DNA of 64,000 bases from Anaerolineae bacterium (GTDB taxonomy: Bacteria > Desulfobacterota > Desulfobacteria > Desulfobacterales > ETH-SRB1), in the NCBI GenBank assembly GCA_035529315.1, contig DATKWZ010000057.1, forward strand, positions 1 through 64,000, in the 5' to 3' direction. The notes under the pieces were generated by a model, which saw only the letters and a program-made list of their open reading frames with translations, searched no databases and was not told the origin of the DNA. The position numbers and the translations under genes were made by a program. Shown in pieces: positions 1-9,004 of the stretch; the first letter of the stretch is position 1; every line of letters starts with the position of its first letter.

Positions 1-1181
1 AAATCAGAATGAAAATCAATATCGTGCTTTTTGTTATATTCAGCGATAATTGTATTTAATTTGATTATAAACACCTGTATTTCATCAATAAATTCTAAAA
101 TACCCTCAGGTATTACAATTACGCCGTAATTTTTTCCAACAGCAGCTCTTCTTACAATACCATCGCAAATCAACCTGGAAAGATGCCGAAGGGTCATTCC
201 GTAAGCGCTGTAATCCACGATTTTTGCTTTTTTTGCTTTTTCGAGCCTTTTTTCGTCTATGTAGTCGGCAAACTCCTCACCGATAAGTGTTATGTTGGCG
301 TGAGTCTGCAGGGCAACTTCAAGAGCCAGGTGGCTTGCGACCCTGCCCATCACCTTGCAAATATGCCAGTATTTGACATCGGAGCTGCAATCCGTGCACA
401 GGTTGCTTATCTCGTTGGCAAAAGCTCTTGCAGCAGTATGAAAACCGAACGATATCGCACATAAAACATTGCCGTCTATATCTTTGACCTGAATGTCGCC
501 GTCAATTGTTTTGGGAACTCCGATAACCTGGAGCCTGTCATCAAACATCTCCTGAGCCAGAAATGCCGCATTTGTGTTTGAATCATCACCTCCAACTATT
601 ACAATGGCATCAAGATTAAGATTTTTACATGTCGCCCTTGTAAGGGCCATCTTCTTTTTTGTGTCGATTTTTGTACGGCCGGTCTTGATCATCGTAAAAC
701 CGCCCAGATTTCTGTGAGAATCAATAATACTTTTCGTCAGCTCAATAGCTTCATTTTCAAGTATTCCATCCGGTCCAAGCAAAAAACCGTATATTTTATT
801 TTCCGGATTGGCCTTTTTTGCGGCATCAAAAAGCCCTGCAATAACATTGTGTCCGCCTGGAGCGGGCCCGCCTGAAAATACGATTCCGATATTGCGTTGT
901 TTGCAATATTTCTGCCTTAAAGATTCATCCAGAAAATCAACGCCGATAATGTTTTGCACTTTGTTAGTTATAATGCATGGTAACTGTTTGCCTGCCTCCT
1001 TATTGATTGAAAATTTAAAATAAGGATTATCCTCCAGCACGGTATATTTATGAGACAGGGCTTTACATAAAGAAGGAACATATTTCCTTCTATCAATTAA
1101 CTCCTGGTTTATATCGCCGGTAACACTTTGCACTTCAGGATTCTTCAGGAAATCTTCAAGGTCCATGAAATCTTTTTCCAT
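1..1181 (-). CDS. pfp: Pyrophosphate-dependent 6-phosphofructokinase, C-terminus beyond the window
   Basis: Phosphorylates fructose 6-phosphate, reversibly if PPi is the donor. The reading frame runs from ATG at 1181 (preceded by GGAGGG) off the left edge, giving about 393 residues. Visible motifs are GGPAPGGHN, the phosphate-donor motif GGDDSNTNA, the catalytic PKTIDGD motif, SFGFHTA and KVMGR. Asp in place of Gly in GGDD is the known marker of PPi-dependent rather than ATP-dependent enzymes, and the long N-terminus before GGPAPGG fits the long PPi-PFK clade. It belongs to the same glycolytic set as gap and tpiA nearby. Donor specificity is inferred from the motif. The C-terminal end is not visible. 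Confidence 0.93.
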   Translation of the reverse strand, partial: MEKDFMDLEDFLKNPEVQSVTGDINQELIDRRKYVPSLCKALSHKYTVLEDNPYFKFSINKEAGKQLPCIITNKVQNIIGVDFLDESLRQKYCKQRNIGIVFSGGPAPGGHNVIAGLFDAAKKANPENKIYGFLLGPDGILENEAIELTKSIIDSHRNLGGFTMIKTGRTKIDTKKKMALTRATCKNLNLDAIVIVGGDDSNTNAAFLAQEMFDDRLQVIGVPKTIDGDIQVKDIDGNVLCAISFGFHTAARAFANEISNLCTDCSSDVKYWHICKVMGRVASHLALEVALQTHANITLIGEEFADYIDEKRLEKAKKAKIVDYSAYGMTLRHLSRLICDGIVRRAAVGKNYGVIVIPEGILEFIDEIQVFIIKLNTIIAEYNKKHDIDFHSD

Positions 1182-1226
1182 TGTAAAGACCCTCCAAAAA
1201 AGACGGTTGTGTAAAAAATTTGTGTC

Positions 1227-1256
1227 ATAATAACCGCCTATCAATATTTGTGTCAA
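1227..1256 (-). promoter_or_regulatory. Sigma-70-like promoter for pfp
   Basis: On the minus strand TTGACA (1251-1256) is followed after 18 bases by TATTAT (1227-1232), about 45 bases before the pfp start codon. The boxes match the consensus at 6/6 and 5/6. It lies in the divergent spacer between pfp and the Rieske gene. Confidence 0.6.
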
Positions 1257-1377
1257 GATCGAAAAGTTGATTGTTCTTTACGTTTCTTCTGATTTCTGCC
1301 ATAATTTTTTAGATTCATGAGCAATCAGACCGCAAACCTTAGTGAGCGGCTTGGTGTAAACACGGGAGGTGAGATAA

Positions 1378-1740
1378 ATGAGTAGTTGGGTCGAAGTCGG
1401 CAAGACCGGTGAGTTTGTCAAAGGAGCCATGAAAGAAGTCCTAATCAAAGGACAAGAAATACTTTTAGTCAGGGTTGGCGACAATTACTACGCTTCCGAC
1501 AATCGCTGCCCACACATGGGAGGAAAACTATCACAAGGCCTGCTTGATGGCGCCATAGTAACCTGCCCGCGGCATGGGTCTCAATTTGATGTTACTGACG
1601 GAAACGTAGTCCAATGGCTAAAGGGAACAGGGCTCTTAACAACCCTGGGAAAAATGCTCAAATCACCAAGGCCGGTTCGCACCTATCCTGTAAAGCTGGA
1701 AGACGACCGGATCATGGTGCAGATCCCGGATAGTATGTAG
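1378..1740 (+). CDS. Rieske [2Fe-2S] ferredoxin-like protein
   Basis: A 120-residue soluble single-domain Rieske protein that would carry electrons through a 2Fe-2S cluster. The ligand boxes are C44-P-H46 (RCPHMGG) and C63-PR-H66 (CPRHGSQFD). There is no signal peptide or membrane segment, so it resembles the ferredoxin component of NirD or ring-hydroxylating systems rather than a cytochrome bc subunit. The start follows a strong GGGAGGTGAG. It stands alone, with no oxygenase or reductase gene beside it, so its partner is unknown. A hairpin terminator follows. Confidence 0.9.
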   Translation: MSSWVEVGKTGEFVKGAMKEVLIKGQEILLVRVGDNYYASDNRCPHMGGKLSQGLLDGAIVTCPRHGSQFDVTDGNVVQWLKGTGLLTTLGKMLKSPRPVRTYPVKLEDDRIMVQIPDSM

Positions 1741-1751
1741 AAAGCCGCCAT

Positions 1752-1775
1752 GCCTTTTGGATAAAAAGGCTTTTT
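1752..1775 (+). terminator. Intrinsic terminator after the Rieske gene
   Basis: GCCTTTT and AAAAGGC form a perfect 7-bp stem around a 5-base loop and are followed by five T. It starts 11 bases after the stop codon. Confidence 0.7.
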
Positions 1776-1787
1776 AGAAAGAAAACG

Positions 1788-1873
1788 TGGTGCCGAAGGC
1801 CGGACTTGAACCGGCACGAGTTGCCCCACTGCCCCCTCAAGACAGCGTGTCTACCAAATTCCACCACTTCGGC
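1788..1873 (-). tRNA. tRNA-Leu (anticodon GAG)
   Basis: On the minus strand an 86-nt class II tRNA with a long variable arm. The acceptor begins GCCGAAG and pairs with CTTCGGC before an encoded CCA (complement at 1788-1790). The anticodon stem CTGTC/GGCAG encloses loop TTGAGGG, giving anticodon GAG. The T-arm GGTTCAAGTCC is intact. It lies just downstream of secG, as leuU(GAG) does in E. coli, so it may be processed from the secG transcript. Confidence 0.96.
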
Positions 1874-1902
1874 ATTTTGAAGAACCTGAAAAAAGCAAGA
1901 AT

Positions 1903-2259
1903 TTATTGAGCCTGTTTTGCCGGCAGCGAGTCCCCGGCCTTGGGAAGAACAGTTTTTTCAGGTGCAGCCGGCGCTGACTGTTTTTCCGCCGGGGCCTTTT
2001 GTTCCATCACAACAGAATCGCCGATTCTATGAGAAGATATATATGCAAGCCCCAGCGATGTTATCATAAAAACAATTGCCGCAACTGTTGTCGCCTTGGT
2101 CAGAAAGGTTGATGCGCCTGTGCCGCCAAAAAGGGTCTGGCTGGAACCCCCTCCAAAAGCGGCGCCCATATCAGCCCCCTTTCCGGTCTGCAGCAAAACG
2201 ATCATAATGAGGGCTATGCATACTATAACGTGTATTATTATCAATAGTGTTGAAATCAT
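1903..2259 (-). CDS. secG: Preprotein translocase subunit SecG
   Basis: Small inner-membrane subunit of the SecYEG translocon. The 118 residues hold two hydrophobic segments (about 3-22 and 55-75) joined by the family motif LLQTGKGADMGAAFGGGSSQTLFGG. A polar Pro/Ala/Lys-rich tail of about 40 residues follows, which is common in this group. It starts 4 bases after tpiA, so it belongs to the gap-tpiA-secG unit, with tRNA-Leu downstream. Confidence 0.96.
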   Translation of the reverse strand: MISTLLIIIHVIVCIALIMIVLLQTGKGADMGAAFGGGSSQTLFGGTGASTFLTKATTVAAIVFMITSLGLAYISSHRIGDSVVMEQKAPAEKQSAPAAPEKTVLPKAGDSLPAKQAQ

Positions 2260-2263
2260 AATT

Positions 2264-3037
2264 TTAGACTTGAAAATTAATTATTTTGCTAAATGTCTCT
2301 GCATTAAGGCTTGCACCTCCTACAAGTGCGCCGTCAACATCGGGCATTAACATAAGCTCCTTTATATTGTCCGGTTTGACGCTGCCTCCATACAATATTC
2401 TTACGGAGTTGGCAAGATCATTACCAAATTTTTTTTCAATCAATGAACGTAAAAACCGATGAACATCCTGAGCCTGGCTGCTTGTCGCTGTTTTCCCGGT
2501 CCCGATGGCCCAGATAGGCTCATAAGCTATAATCAGTGTTTCAAGATCACTTAAAACCAAATCTTCTAACCCATTTGCGATCTGTTTGTCAAGAACGGAA
2601 AATGTATGGCTTGACTCACGCTCCTTTTCAGATTCTCCCACGCATAGAATAGGTATCAAATTATCTTTAATCGCAGCTTTTATTTTTTTATTAACAGTTA
2701 TATCGGTTTCTCCAAAATATTGACGCCGCTCAGAATGACCTATTATAACATAACTGCATCCGGCTGACAGGAGCATGCCCGATGATATTTCACCTGTATA
2801 GGCCCCTTCCGGTTCCCAGAAAAAATTCTGGGCGCCAAGGGCAACACAACTTCCTTTCACAACATCTGAAACAGGCATAAGAGATGTAAACGGAGGTGCA
2901 ATCATAACATCAACTGTATCATTAGTTATTAGCTTAACAAGCTGCCGTGATGTTTCCACAGCCTCTTTGCAGGTTTTAAACATTTTCCAGTTGCCGGCAA
3001 TCAGTGGTTTTCGACTCTTCATATTCGATTCCAGCAT
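2264..3037 (-). CDS. tpiA: Triose-phosphate isomerase
   Basis: Interconverts dihydroxyacetone phosphate and glyceraldehyde 3-phosphate. Near 257 residues, the normal length. Visible are the N-terminal AGNWKM with the substrate-binding Lys, the catalytic His in IIGHSERR, the catalytic Glu in AYEPIWAIGTG, and the phosphate-binding GGSVKPDN and GALVGGASL. I chose ATG at 3037, whose A is the last base of the gap stop (TGATG), with AGGGAGA 8 bases upstream. A GTG one codon earlier is also open. The one-base overlap implies translational coupling to gap. Confidence 0.97.
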   Translation of the reverse strand: MLESNMKSRKPLIAGNWKMFKTCKEAVETSRQLVKLITNDTVDVMIAPPFTSLMPVSDVVKGSCVALGAQNFFWEPEGAYTGEISSGMLLSAGCSYVIIGHSERRQYFGETDITVNKKIKAAIKDNLIPILCVGESEKERESSHTFSVLDKQIANGLEDLVLSDLETLIIAYEPIWAIGTGKTATSSQAQDVHRFLRSLIEKKFGNDLANSVRILYGGSVKPDNIKELMLMPDVDGALVGGASLNAETFSKIINFQV

Positions 3038-4041
3038 CACAGCTGTCTCCCTATCATGGCCGCAAGATCGACCATCCTGTTTGAGTAGCCTGTTTCATTG
3101 TCGTACCAGGAAAGCACTTTTACCATGTTATCGACGACATATGTAGTCGGCCCATCAACAATGGAAGATAGCGGCGATCCATTGAAGTCGATCGATACCA
3201 GCGGAAGTTCGCTATACCCTAATATGCCGGAAAGGGCTCCTTCTGCGGCTGTTTTAAGGGCCTGGTTAACATCAGAAACAGTAACTCCTGATTTTTCCAC
3301 TGTTACTACCAAATCAACAAGCGATACATTCGGTGTTGGAACGCGGATCGCAAGTCCGTTGAGCTTTCCTGACAATTCCGGAAGCACAAGAGCGACCGCC
3401 TTTGCAGCGCCTGTTGTAGTCGGAATCATTGACAGGGCAGCGGCTCGTGCTCTGCGCAGGTCCTTGTGGGGAAAATCAAGGAGACGCTGATCTCCTGTGT
3501 AAGAATGTATGGTAGTCATAAGCCCGCACCTGATGCCGAAATTTTCCAGAAGCACTTTGGCAACAGGCGCAAGACAGTTTGTTGTACAGGAGGCATTTGA
3601 TATAATATGATGTTGCGCTGGTTTATACTGATTTGAATTAACACCCATGACAATTGTAATATCGGGATTCTTGGCAGGGGCGGATATAATAACCTTTCGG
3701 GCCCCCGCGGCAAGATGCTTTGACGCGCTTTCGGAATCCAGGAAAAGCCCGGTACATTCAGCGACAATATCAACTCCAAAGTTTTTCCAGGCAAGATCAT
3801 CCGGATTCTTTATGGATGTAATACCGATGGATTTGCCTCCTACTTCAATTGAGTCGTCCCCGGCTGTAACTTCAACGCCAAGTTTACCGTGTACCGAATC
3901 ATAGGTAAGAAGATGAGCCATTGTGGCTGAATCTGTAAGATCATTAATAGCCACGACCTCAATCTCCGGATGATTAATAGCGGCTCTGAAAACAAGACGT
4001 CCTATTCTTCCAAAACCGTTGATGCCTATCTTTATGCTCAT
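3037..4041 (-). CDS. gap: Type I glyceraldehyde-3-phosphate dehydrogenase
   Basis: Oxidises and phosphorylates glyceraldehyde 3-phosphate with NAD. The 334 residues carry the Rossmann motif INGFGRIGR at the N-terminus, the catalytic SNASCTTNCLAP and the C-terminal SWYDNETGYSNRMVDL. Full length. It is the first gene of gap-tpiA-secG and lies 27 bases after the mannose-type EIIA gene on the same strand, so one long transcript from the PTS genes is possible. Confidence 0.97.
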   Translation of the reverse strand: MSIKIGINGFGRIGRLVFRAAINHPEIEVVAINDLTDSATMAHLLTYDSVHGKLGVEVTAGDDSIEVGGKSIGITSIKNPDDLAWKNFGVDIVAECTGLFLDSESASKHLAAGARKVIISAPAKNPDITIVMGVNSNQYKPAQHHIISNASCTTNCLAPVAKVLLENFGIRCGLMTTIHSYTGDQRLLDFPHKDLRRARAAALSMIPTTTGAAKAVALVLPELSGKLNGLAIRVPTPNVSLVDLVVTVEKSGVTVSDVNQALKTAAEGALSGILGYSELPLVSIDFNGSPLSSIVDGPTTYVVDNMVKVLSWYDNETGYSNRMVDLAAMIGRQL

Positions 4042-4068
4042 AATGCCCCCTTATTTTAACATGTCAAA

Positions 4069-4482
4069 TTATTCGCGTTTGTTTCCTTTTAAAACAGCAC
4101 TTGCAAGGGAAATGCTCTTCTTCCCAAAAGCTTCCAGGTTTTGTCCGAGGTTACTAAGATCATTGTCTTTTCGAGTGTTAACGGCTTTTAATAAAATCGG
4201 GAGGTTAACACCGGATAAAACCTCTACCCTTCCTTCTTCAAGAAATGAATAGCTCAGATTGGAAGGGGTTCCACCAAACATATCGGTTAAAACAAGCACC
4301 CCTTCTTTTGTTTTTACCCTGTTTATTGCTTCGGCAATTTTCAATCGAAGCATATCTGCCTTTTCATTCAAATCTATGGAAACCGACTCCATGGCTTCCG
4401 GCCTGCCGCCAAGAATGAATTCAGCGGCATCAATAAATGAATCCCCAAGCTGTCTGTGCGTAACAATAACTATGCCAATCAT
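4069..4482 (-). CDS. Mannose-family PTS EIIA-like protein
   Basis: A 137-residue single-domain EIIA of the mannose/sorbose family. The phospho-acceptor is His9 (IVTHRQLG), and VLVLTDMFGGTPSN matches the family signature around residues 64-77. No EIIB, EIIC or EIID gene is present, so this is probably part of a regulatory phosphotransfer chain, as in many Desulfobacterota. In related clusters a rapZ-like kinase often lies between ptsN and this gene. Here only a 37-base spacer separates them. Confidence 0.88.
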   Translation of the reverse strand: MIGIVIVTHRQLGDSFIDAAEFILGGRPEAMESVSIDLNEKADMLRLKIAEAINRVKTKEGVLVLTDMFGGTPSNLSYSFLEEGRVEVLSGVNLPILLKAVNTRKDNDLSNLGQNLEAFGKKSISLASAVLKGNKRE

Positions 4483-4519
4483 AAAACCCCTTTAATGGTG
4501 ATGAATCCGTAAAAAGTGT

Positions 4520-4978
4520 TTAAAACCTGTCATCTTCTTCCTTTATGATGGAAAGGATTTCCTCGCTGCTGGCAGCTTCCAGCAGTTTTTGTTTAAAAAG
4601 ATCATTTTTAAGAATTCTGGAAATCCTGGCAAGCAGTTTCAAATGAAGGCCCGTAGAATTTTCCGGTGTAACCAGAAGAAAAAAGATATGGGTGGGCTTG
4701 CCATCCATAGATTCAAAGTCAATCCCTTTTCGGCTAAGACCAAAACCAAGCACCAGTGATTTCAGGCTCTTTAGTTTGCCGTGCGGAATGCCGATTCCTC
4801 CGCCTATGCCGGTACTACCGAGTCGTTCTCTCTCCAGGAGTACTCGCATAATTTCTTCATGATTTACGCCGGCAATAAGGGCCGCAGGCCTGACAAGTTC
4901 TTCAAGCACCCCCTTCTTGTCATCTGATTTAAGCTCAACAATGATTGCTTCTTTATCTAAAACTTCAAGAATTTTCAT
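4520..4978 (-). CDS. ptsN: PTS EIIA-Ntr type regulatory protein
   Basis: A 152-residue EIIA of the fructose/nitrogen family, phosphorylated on His66 in GIGIPHGK. The motif ERERLGSTGIGGGIGIPHG and a C-terminal PTS_EIIA_2 fold are intact. Its position directly after rpoN and hpf is the classical rpoN-hpf-ptsN arrangement, linking it to nitrogen and stress regulation rather than sugar uptake. It ends 37 bases before the mannose-type EIIA gene. Confidence 0.93.
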   Translation of the reverse strand: MKILEVLDKEAIIVELKSDDKKGVLEELVRPAALIAGVNHEEIMRVLLERERLGSTGIGGGIGIPHGKLKSLKSLVLGFGLSRKGIDFESMDGKPTHIFFLLVTPENSTGLHLKLLARISRILKNDLFKQKLLEAASSEEILSIIKEEDDRF

Positions 4979-5008
4979 TTAATATTCACCAAAATTTTTG
5001 TTAATAGT

Positions 5009-5545
5009 TTACACTGTGCCGGGCTGGATCAAGCCGTAGTGACCATCCTTACGACCGTAAAGAACATTAACCTGATTGGTTCTGGCGTTTGTAAACACAA
5101 GAAAATCACTGCTTATAAGATCCATCTGCATTATAGCTTCTTCTATATCCATTGGCTTATATTCGATGTTTTTAATCTTGACATCTCTTTCAACATTTAC
5201 ATCGCGACGAGCAATGTCTTCAACAAAGGCATCTTTTACGCTGACTTTTGAACCGCCCCTGTATCCTCTGTTTTTTTCCCTGTTTTTCTTTATCTGTTTT
5301 TCAAGCTTATCTAAAACCATATCAATAGATGAATACATGTCGCCGGTTTCTTCTTTGCCGTTTATGTTTAGTCTGTCGCCAATAATATTGATTTCCGCTA
5401 TATGACGAAATTTTTCAACCGAAAGGACAACTTTTGCTTCTGCCGGGTTGTACAAGTATTTATCAAACCGGTTAAGTTTTTCTTGAACATATGATTTTAA
5501 ATTTTCAGAGGAATCCAGATTTTTAAAAGTTACAGATGTCTGCAT
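5009..5545 (-). CDS. hpf: Long-form ribosome hibernation-promoting factor
   Basis: 178 residues. The N-terminal S30AE/YfiA domain (1-100, with DSSENLKSYVQEKLNRFDKY) binds the ribosome. A basic linker follows. The C-terminal domain (about 120-178, SSDFLVFTNARTNQVNVLYGRKDGHYGLI) is the dimerisation module found only in long HPF, which forms 100S ribosomes alone. It sits between rpoN (12-base spacer) and ptsN on the same strand. Confidence 0.95.
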   Translation of the reverse strand: MQTSVTFKNLDSSENLKSYVQEKLNRFDKYLYNPAEAKVVLSVEKFRHIAEINIIGDRLNINGKEETGDMYSSIDMVLDKLEKQIKKNREKNRGYRGGSKVSVKDAFVEDIARRDVNVERDVKIKNIEYKPMDIEEAIMQMDLISSDFLVFTNARTNQVNVLYGRKDGHYGLIQPGTV

Positions 5546-5557
5546 GTAAAAGCCTCC

Positions 5558-7006
5558 CTAAAATTGTTTACGTTTGTTTGATGGCAGCAGTTTTAGCCTT
5601 TCCCGATACTTGGCGACTGTCCTTCTGGCGATATCAATATTCATCTGCTTCAAAAGTTCTGAGATTTTATCATCGCTGTAAGGTTTTTTGGAATTTTCAC
5701 CGGCAATAATCTTCTTTATCTTTTCCTGAACGCTGATAGAGGCTATTGCCTCACCATTTATTCGATTAATAGAACTATTAAAAAAATATTTCAATTCAAA
5801 AATACCTTGTGGAGTATGAACATACTTGTTTGTTGTAACCCTGCTGATTGTTGATTCGTGCATGCCTATATCCTGAGCCACATCCTTTAGCACCATCGGC
5901 CTTAAGTATGCTATTCCCTTTTCGAAAAAGTCTTGCTGGAATTTCAAGATGCTTTCCATAACCCTGTAGATGGTTTTCTGGCGCTGATAAATGCTTTTGA
6001 TTAACCATGCTGCTGAACGCATTTTTTCCTGCATATAGTTCTTTGCACTGCCAGTGATCTTTCCCCCACATTTTATTGTATTTTTATAAAAAGAACTGAC
6101 TCGGAGTTTTGGCATGCCATCATCATTTATTATTATCACAAATTCATTTTCCGATTTATAAACAAAAATGTCCGGAATAATATATTGAGGCTCTTCATCG
6201 GAAAATTGCCGTCCGGGTCTTGGCTCCAGCGCTTTAATAACAGTTACAGCAGAAAGAACCTCTTCAATGCTTACTTTTAATGCTTTTGCTATGGCTTTAT
6301 AATTTTTATTTTCAAGATGCTTGAGATGGTTACTGATAATATCGGTTACTACAGTATTATTAAGCCCCAAATGCCTTGCCTGAATGAGGAGACATTCGCC
6401 GAGATCTCTGGCGCATACTCCGATCGGGTCAAAAGTCTGCATTAATAACAAAAGCTTATTTACTTTTTCGGTTGTTGAGTTGCTTGACGCAACAATCTCT
6501 TCGACAGAAACCTTTAGATACCCATCTTTATCCAGATTGCCGATAATTAAGCTTCCAATCCTTTGTTGCTCTTCTGCCTGAAATATCATAAGCAGCTGCC
6601 AGAGAAGGTGTTCCCTCAAAGATTCCTTGCGTGCTACAAAAGATTCAAAATTTGGCGTATCCTTTTTTTCGGTTTCAAAATGGATTCTGCCGGACGAATT
6701 ATATTCATCAAGATAATTGCTCCAGTCAATATTATCATCAATTTTTTCTTCTATTGTAACCTCTTTGAGAGGTTTTTCAGCCGCCACAGCTTTAGATTGC
6801 TCCGAAGATTGTTCTTCACCAGCAAAATCAGTTACCTCTTCCAGCGCGGGATTTTCCTCCAGTTCATGCTGGATAGTATCCATAAGCTCCAGACGGGACA
6901 GCTGCAGAAGCTTAATGGCTATCTGGAGCTGCGGTGTCATGATAAGCTGCTGGGATAATTTTAGCTGTTGCCTTAATTCAAGCATGGTTTTATAACCTGA
7001 ACTCAT
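5558..7006 (-). CDS. rpoN: RNA polymerase sigma-54 factor
   Basis: 482 residues. Region I is the Gln/Leu-rich [31 protein letters not shown]. An acidic region II follows, then the core-binding domain, the HTH region and the C-terminal RpoN box ([15 protein letters not shown]) that reads the -24 element. The upstream ATG at 7006 overlaps lptB by 17 bases and has AGGAG immediately before it. ATG at 6985 fits the family N-terminus better but has a poorer ribosome site, so the start is uncertain by 7 residues. The lptB-rpoN-hpf-ptsN order is conserved in proteobacteria. Confidence 0.96.
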   Translation of the reverse strand: MSSGYKTMLELRQQLKLSQQLIMTPQLQIAIKLLQLSRLELMDTIQHELEENPALEEVTDFAGEEQSSEQSKAVAAEKPLKEVTIEEKIDDNIDWSNYLDEYNSSGRIHFETEKKDTPNFESFVARKESLREHLLWQLLMIFQAEEQQRIGSLIIGNLDKDGYLKVSVEEIVASSNSTTEKVNKLLLLMQTFDPIGVCARDLGECLLIQARHLGLNNTVVTDIISNHLKHLENKNYKAIAKALKVSIEEVLSAVTVIKALEPRPGRQFSDEEPQYIIPDIFVYKSENEFVIIINDDGMPKLRVSSFYKNTIKCGGKITGSAKNYMQEKMRSAAWLIKSIYQRQKTIYRVMESILKFQQDFFEKGIAYLRPMVLKDVAQDIGMHESTISRVTTNKYVHTPQGIFELKYFFNSSINRINGEAIASISVQEKIKKIIAGENSKKPYSDDKISELLKQMNIDIARRTVAKYRERLKLLPSNKRKQF

Positions 7007-7712
7007 CTCCTAAATATATGCGCCGTGCTATTTCACTGGAAGCTATCTTTTCCGGACTTCCCGATTCAATAACCTGCCCTTCGTTTAATATATATGCCTT
7101 GCCGCAAACCTCAAGCGTTTCCCTGACATTATGATCAGATATCAAAATTCCAATTCCTCGTTTTTTAAGATGTTCAATGATGTTTTTTATATCAATAACA
7201 GCCAGAGGATCAATGCCTGCAAAAGGTTCGTCCAGTAAAATAAATGATGGGTTGGCAGCTAATGCACGCGTAATTTCGAGCCGCCGTCTCTCCCCTCCTG
7301 AAAGCATACTAGCCTTTTGATCTGCAAGGTGCTTAATGCCCAGCTCGTCAAGAAGCATGTTTACGCGATAATTTTGTTCCGACTTTGAGATAGAAAGCGC
7401 TTCTAGAATCGCTAAAATATTTTGTTTTACAGAAAGCTTTCTGAATATTGAAGGCTCCTGAGGAAGATATCCAACACCCTTGCGGGCCCTCATATACATG
7501 GGGTAATCGGTGATATCTTCATCATCAATAAAAACCTTACCTTCATCAGGCTTTATAATTCCAATAGCCATATAAAAAGTAGTGGTTTTGCCGGCGCCGT
7601 TAGGACCAAGAAGGCCGACAACACTGCCGCTTTCAATATCCAGGCTTACGCAGTTTACTACCCGCTTTCCATTATAGAATTTAATCAATTTTTGAAGAGA
7701 CAATTTTGCCAT
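6990..7712 (-). CDS. lptB: LPS export ABC transporter ATP-binding protein LptB
   Basis: 240-residue cytoplasmic ATPase that powers extraction of lipopolysaccharide from the inner membrane with LptFG. Walker [10 protein letters not shown], signature [11 protein letters not shown], Walker [17 protein letters not shown] and H-loop SDHNVRE are all present. It follows lptC-lptA and overlaps rpoN. LptFG are not in the window. Confidence 0.96.
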   Translation of the reverse strand: MAKLSLQKLIKFYNGKRVVNCVSLDIESGSVVGLLGPNGAGKTTTFYMAIGIIKPDEGKVFIDDEDITDYPMYMRARKGVGYLPQEPSIFRKLSVKQNILAILEALSISKSEQNYRVNMLLDELGIKHLADQKASMLSGGERRRLEITRALAANPSFILLDEPFAGIDPLAVIDIKNIIEHLKKRGIGILISDHNVRETLEVCGKAYILNEGQVIESGSPEKIASSEIARRIYLGDEFRL

Positions 7713-7734
7713 GGTTTTGTTTGTTGGGCATATA

Positions 7735-8304
7735 CTATTTCATGTTATTATCTTTTGAATAAAATACAGCTTCAACCCGTTTTTCTTTGCCGCTTTCAAC
7801 CACCATGCGGTCATCAGATCTGTACATGGTTATTTTTTCGCCTGAAATAAAATTGTTTCCGCTTGTAACATTCGAATCCGGACCGGTTAAAACAATTATC
7901 CCAGTCTCAGCCGTATAAACCGCCTGTTGTGCCTTTGCAACCTTGTCATCAAATTTTATTACCACATTGCCGTTTGCGACAATCTTTTTTATCATTTCCT
8001 CTCCGGCTGCCGGGTTCTGCTTTTTAGCAATACCCTTTTTATAAAAAATCTTCAGCCTGTCGGATGTAATAACGTCTGTTTCCCTGATTGCTATAACATT
8101 CCCAATAAATTCAGCGATCATGGCTTCGTTGTCGGCAACCAGGCTGTCGGATGTAATATGAATTTTCTTGCTGTCTTTTCCCGGATTTATTGCCGGATCG
8201 TCGGCATATGCAAAAGACACCTTAAAAACACATGCAAACAACAAAATTACAATCAAGGAATAGGATGCCCGACAACCTGTTATATTATAAAATAATGGTC
8301 TCAC
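7735..8304 (-). CDS. lptA: LPS transport periplasmic protein LptA
   Basis: OstA/LptA family periplasmic bridge for LPS, about 189 residues. A hydrophobic signal segment ([19 protein letters not shown]) is followed by the domain with [24 protein letters not shown] and later [15 protein letters not shown] chose GTG at 8304, with GAGGG 8 bases upstream; a TTG at 8331 is open but has no good ribosome site. The gene overlaps the end of lptC, which suggests coupled translation of lptC-lptA-lptB. Confidence 0.88.
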   Translation of the reverse strand: MRPLFYNITGCRASYSLIVILLFACVFKVSFAYADDPAINPGKDSKKIHITSDSLVADNEAMIAEFIGNVIAIRETDVITSDRLKIFYKKGIAKKQNPAAGEEMIKKIVANGNVVIKFDDKVAKAQQAVYTAETGIIVLTGPDSNVTSGNNFISGEKITMYRSDDRMVVESGKEKRVEAVFYSKDNNMK

Positions 8305-8875
8305 TAAAACTGCCCTCAATCCCTCCTTCAAACAAGATCCTGTTGGTATTTAAATCAAAACTCATCGAGTCGGCTGCAAGATTGAGTGAATCACTGACAA
8401 TTTCCACAGGAACTTTTGAAAAAATAATACGTTTGGTGTGTTCGTAATTAAGCTTTTTGGTTTTCAGCCTGTAAGTTTCATTTTGCACAACAACATTGCC
8501 TGTAACCTCAATGTCATTTGAATCTGTTTTCAGAATGCCCTGGTCAGCCGTCAGACAAACCTTTTCTTCATCTTTAAGAAAAAATGTTACAATAACATCC
8601 TGGAGATTTGCCTGTTTGGTTGCATCAATATAAGATGCTGATTTAGCTTCCAGGCTCCATTCCTTTATCCCATCACGCGTTGCTGTTTGGTAAACCTTGC
8701 TTATTGATATGTTTGCCTCGGTGTTAAGGGATGAAATAAACTTGCCCTCTTTGTTCAAAATTAATCGATAGCCTATAAAAACCGCCGATATGACGCACAG
8801 GGAAAGAAGAATGATTACGACTAAAAAAATCTTCAGTTTTTTATTTTCAGTGTTTTTTTTCTTAATAAAAAGCAT
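8285..8875 (-). CDS. lptC: LPS export protein LptC
   Basis: About 196 residues: one N-terminal membrane anchor (about 15-38, IFLVVIILLSLCVISAVFIGY) and a periplasmic beta-jellyroll of the LptC/YrbK family that hands LPS to LptA (IKEWSLEAKSASYID, VTGNVVVQNETYRLKTKKLNYE). Sequence similarity in this family is low, so position next to lptA and lptB supports the call. ATG 8875 is preferred over TTG 8881. No strong ribosome site is seen. Confidence 0.85.
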   Translation of the reverse strand: MLFIKKKNTENKKLKIFLVVIILLSLCVISAVFIGYRLILNKEGKFISSLNTEANISISKVYQTATRDGIKEWSLEAKSASYIDATKQANLQDVIVTFFLKDEEKVCLTADQGILKTDSNDIEVTGNVVVQNETYRLKTKKLNYEHTKRIIFSKVPVEIVSDSLNLAADSMSFDLNTNRILFEGGIEGSFSETIIL

Positions 8876-8909
8876 TATCAATGGCTAAGTAAAAACGTTT
8901 ATATATAAG

Positions 8910-8978
8910 GCGTAGTAGTTTTTCAGGAATGAGGCCACACATATAAAATGCCGAATGTCTGAAAAAATATTACAACGC
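8910..8978. repeat. Imperfect inverted repeat between lptC and kdsC
   Basis: The left arm GCGTAGTAGTTTTTCAG (8910-8926) pairs imperfectly with CTGAAAAAATATTACAACGC (8959-8978). The downstream flank CCTTTTGACGATGCCAT resembles the outer end of the elements at 29596 and 37270, so it may be a degraded relative. Confidence 0.5.
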
Positions 8979-9004
8979 AGTAGATGGGCCTTTTGACGAT
9001 GCCA

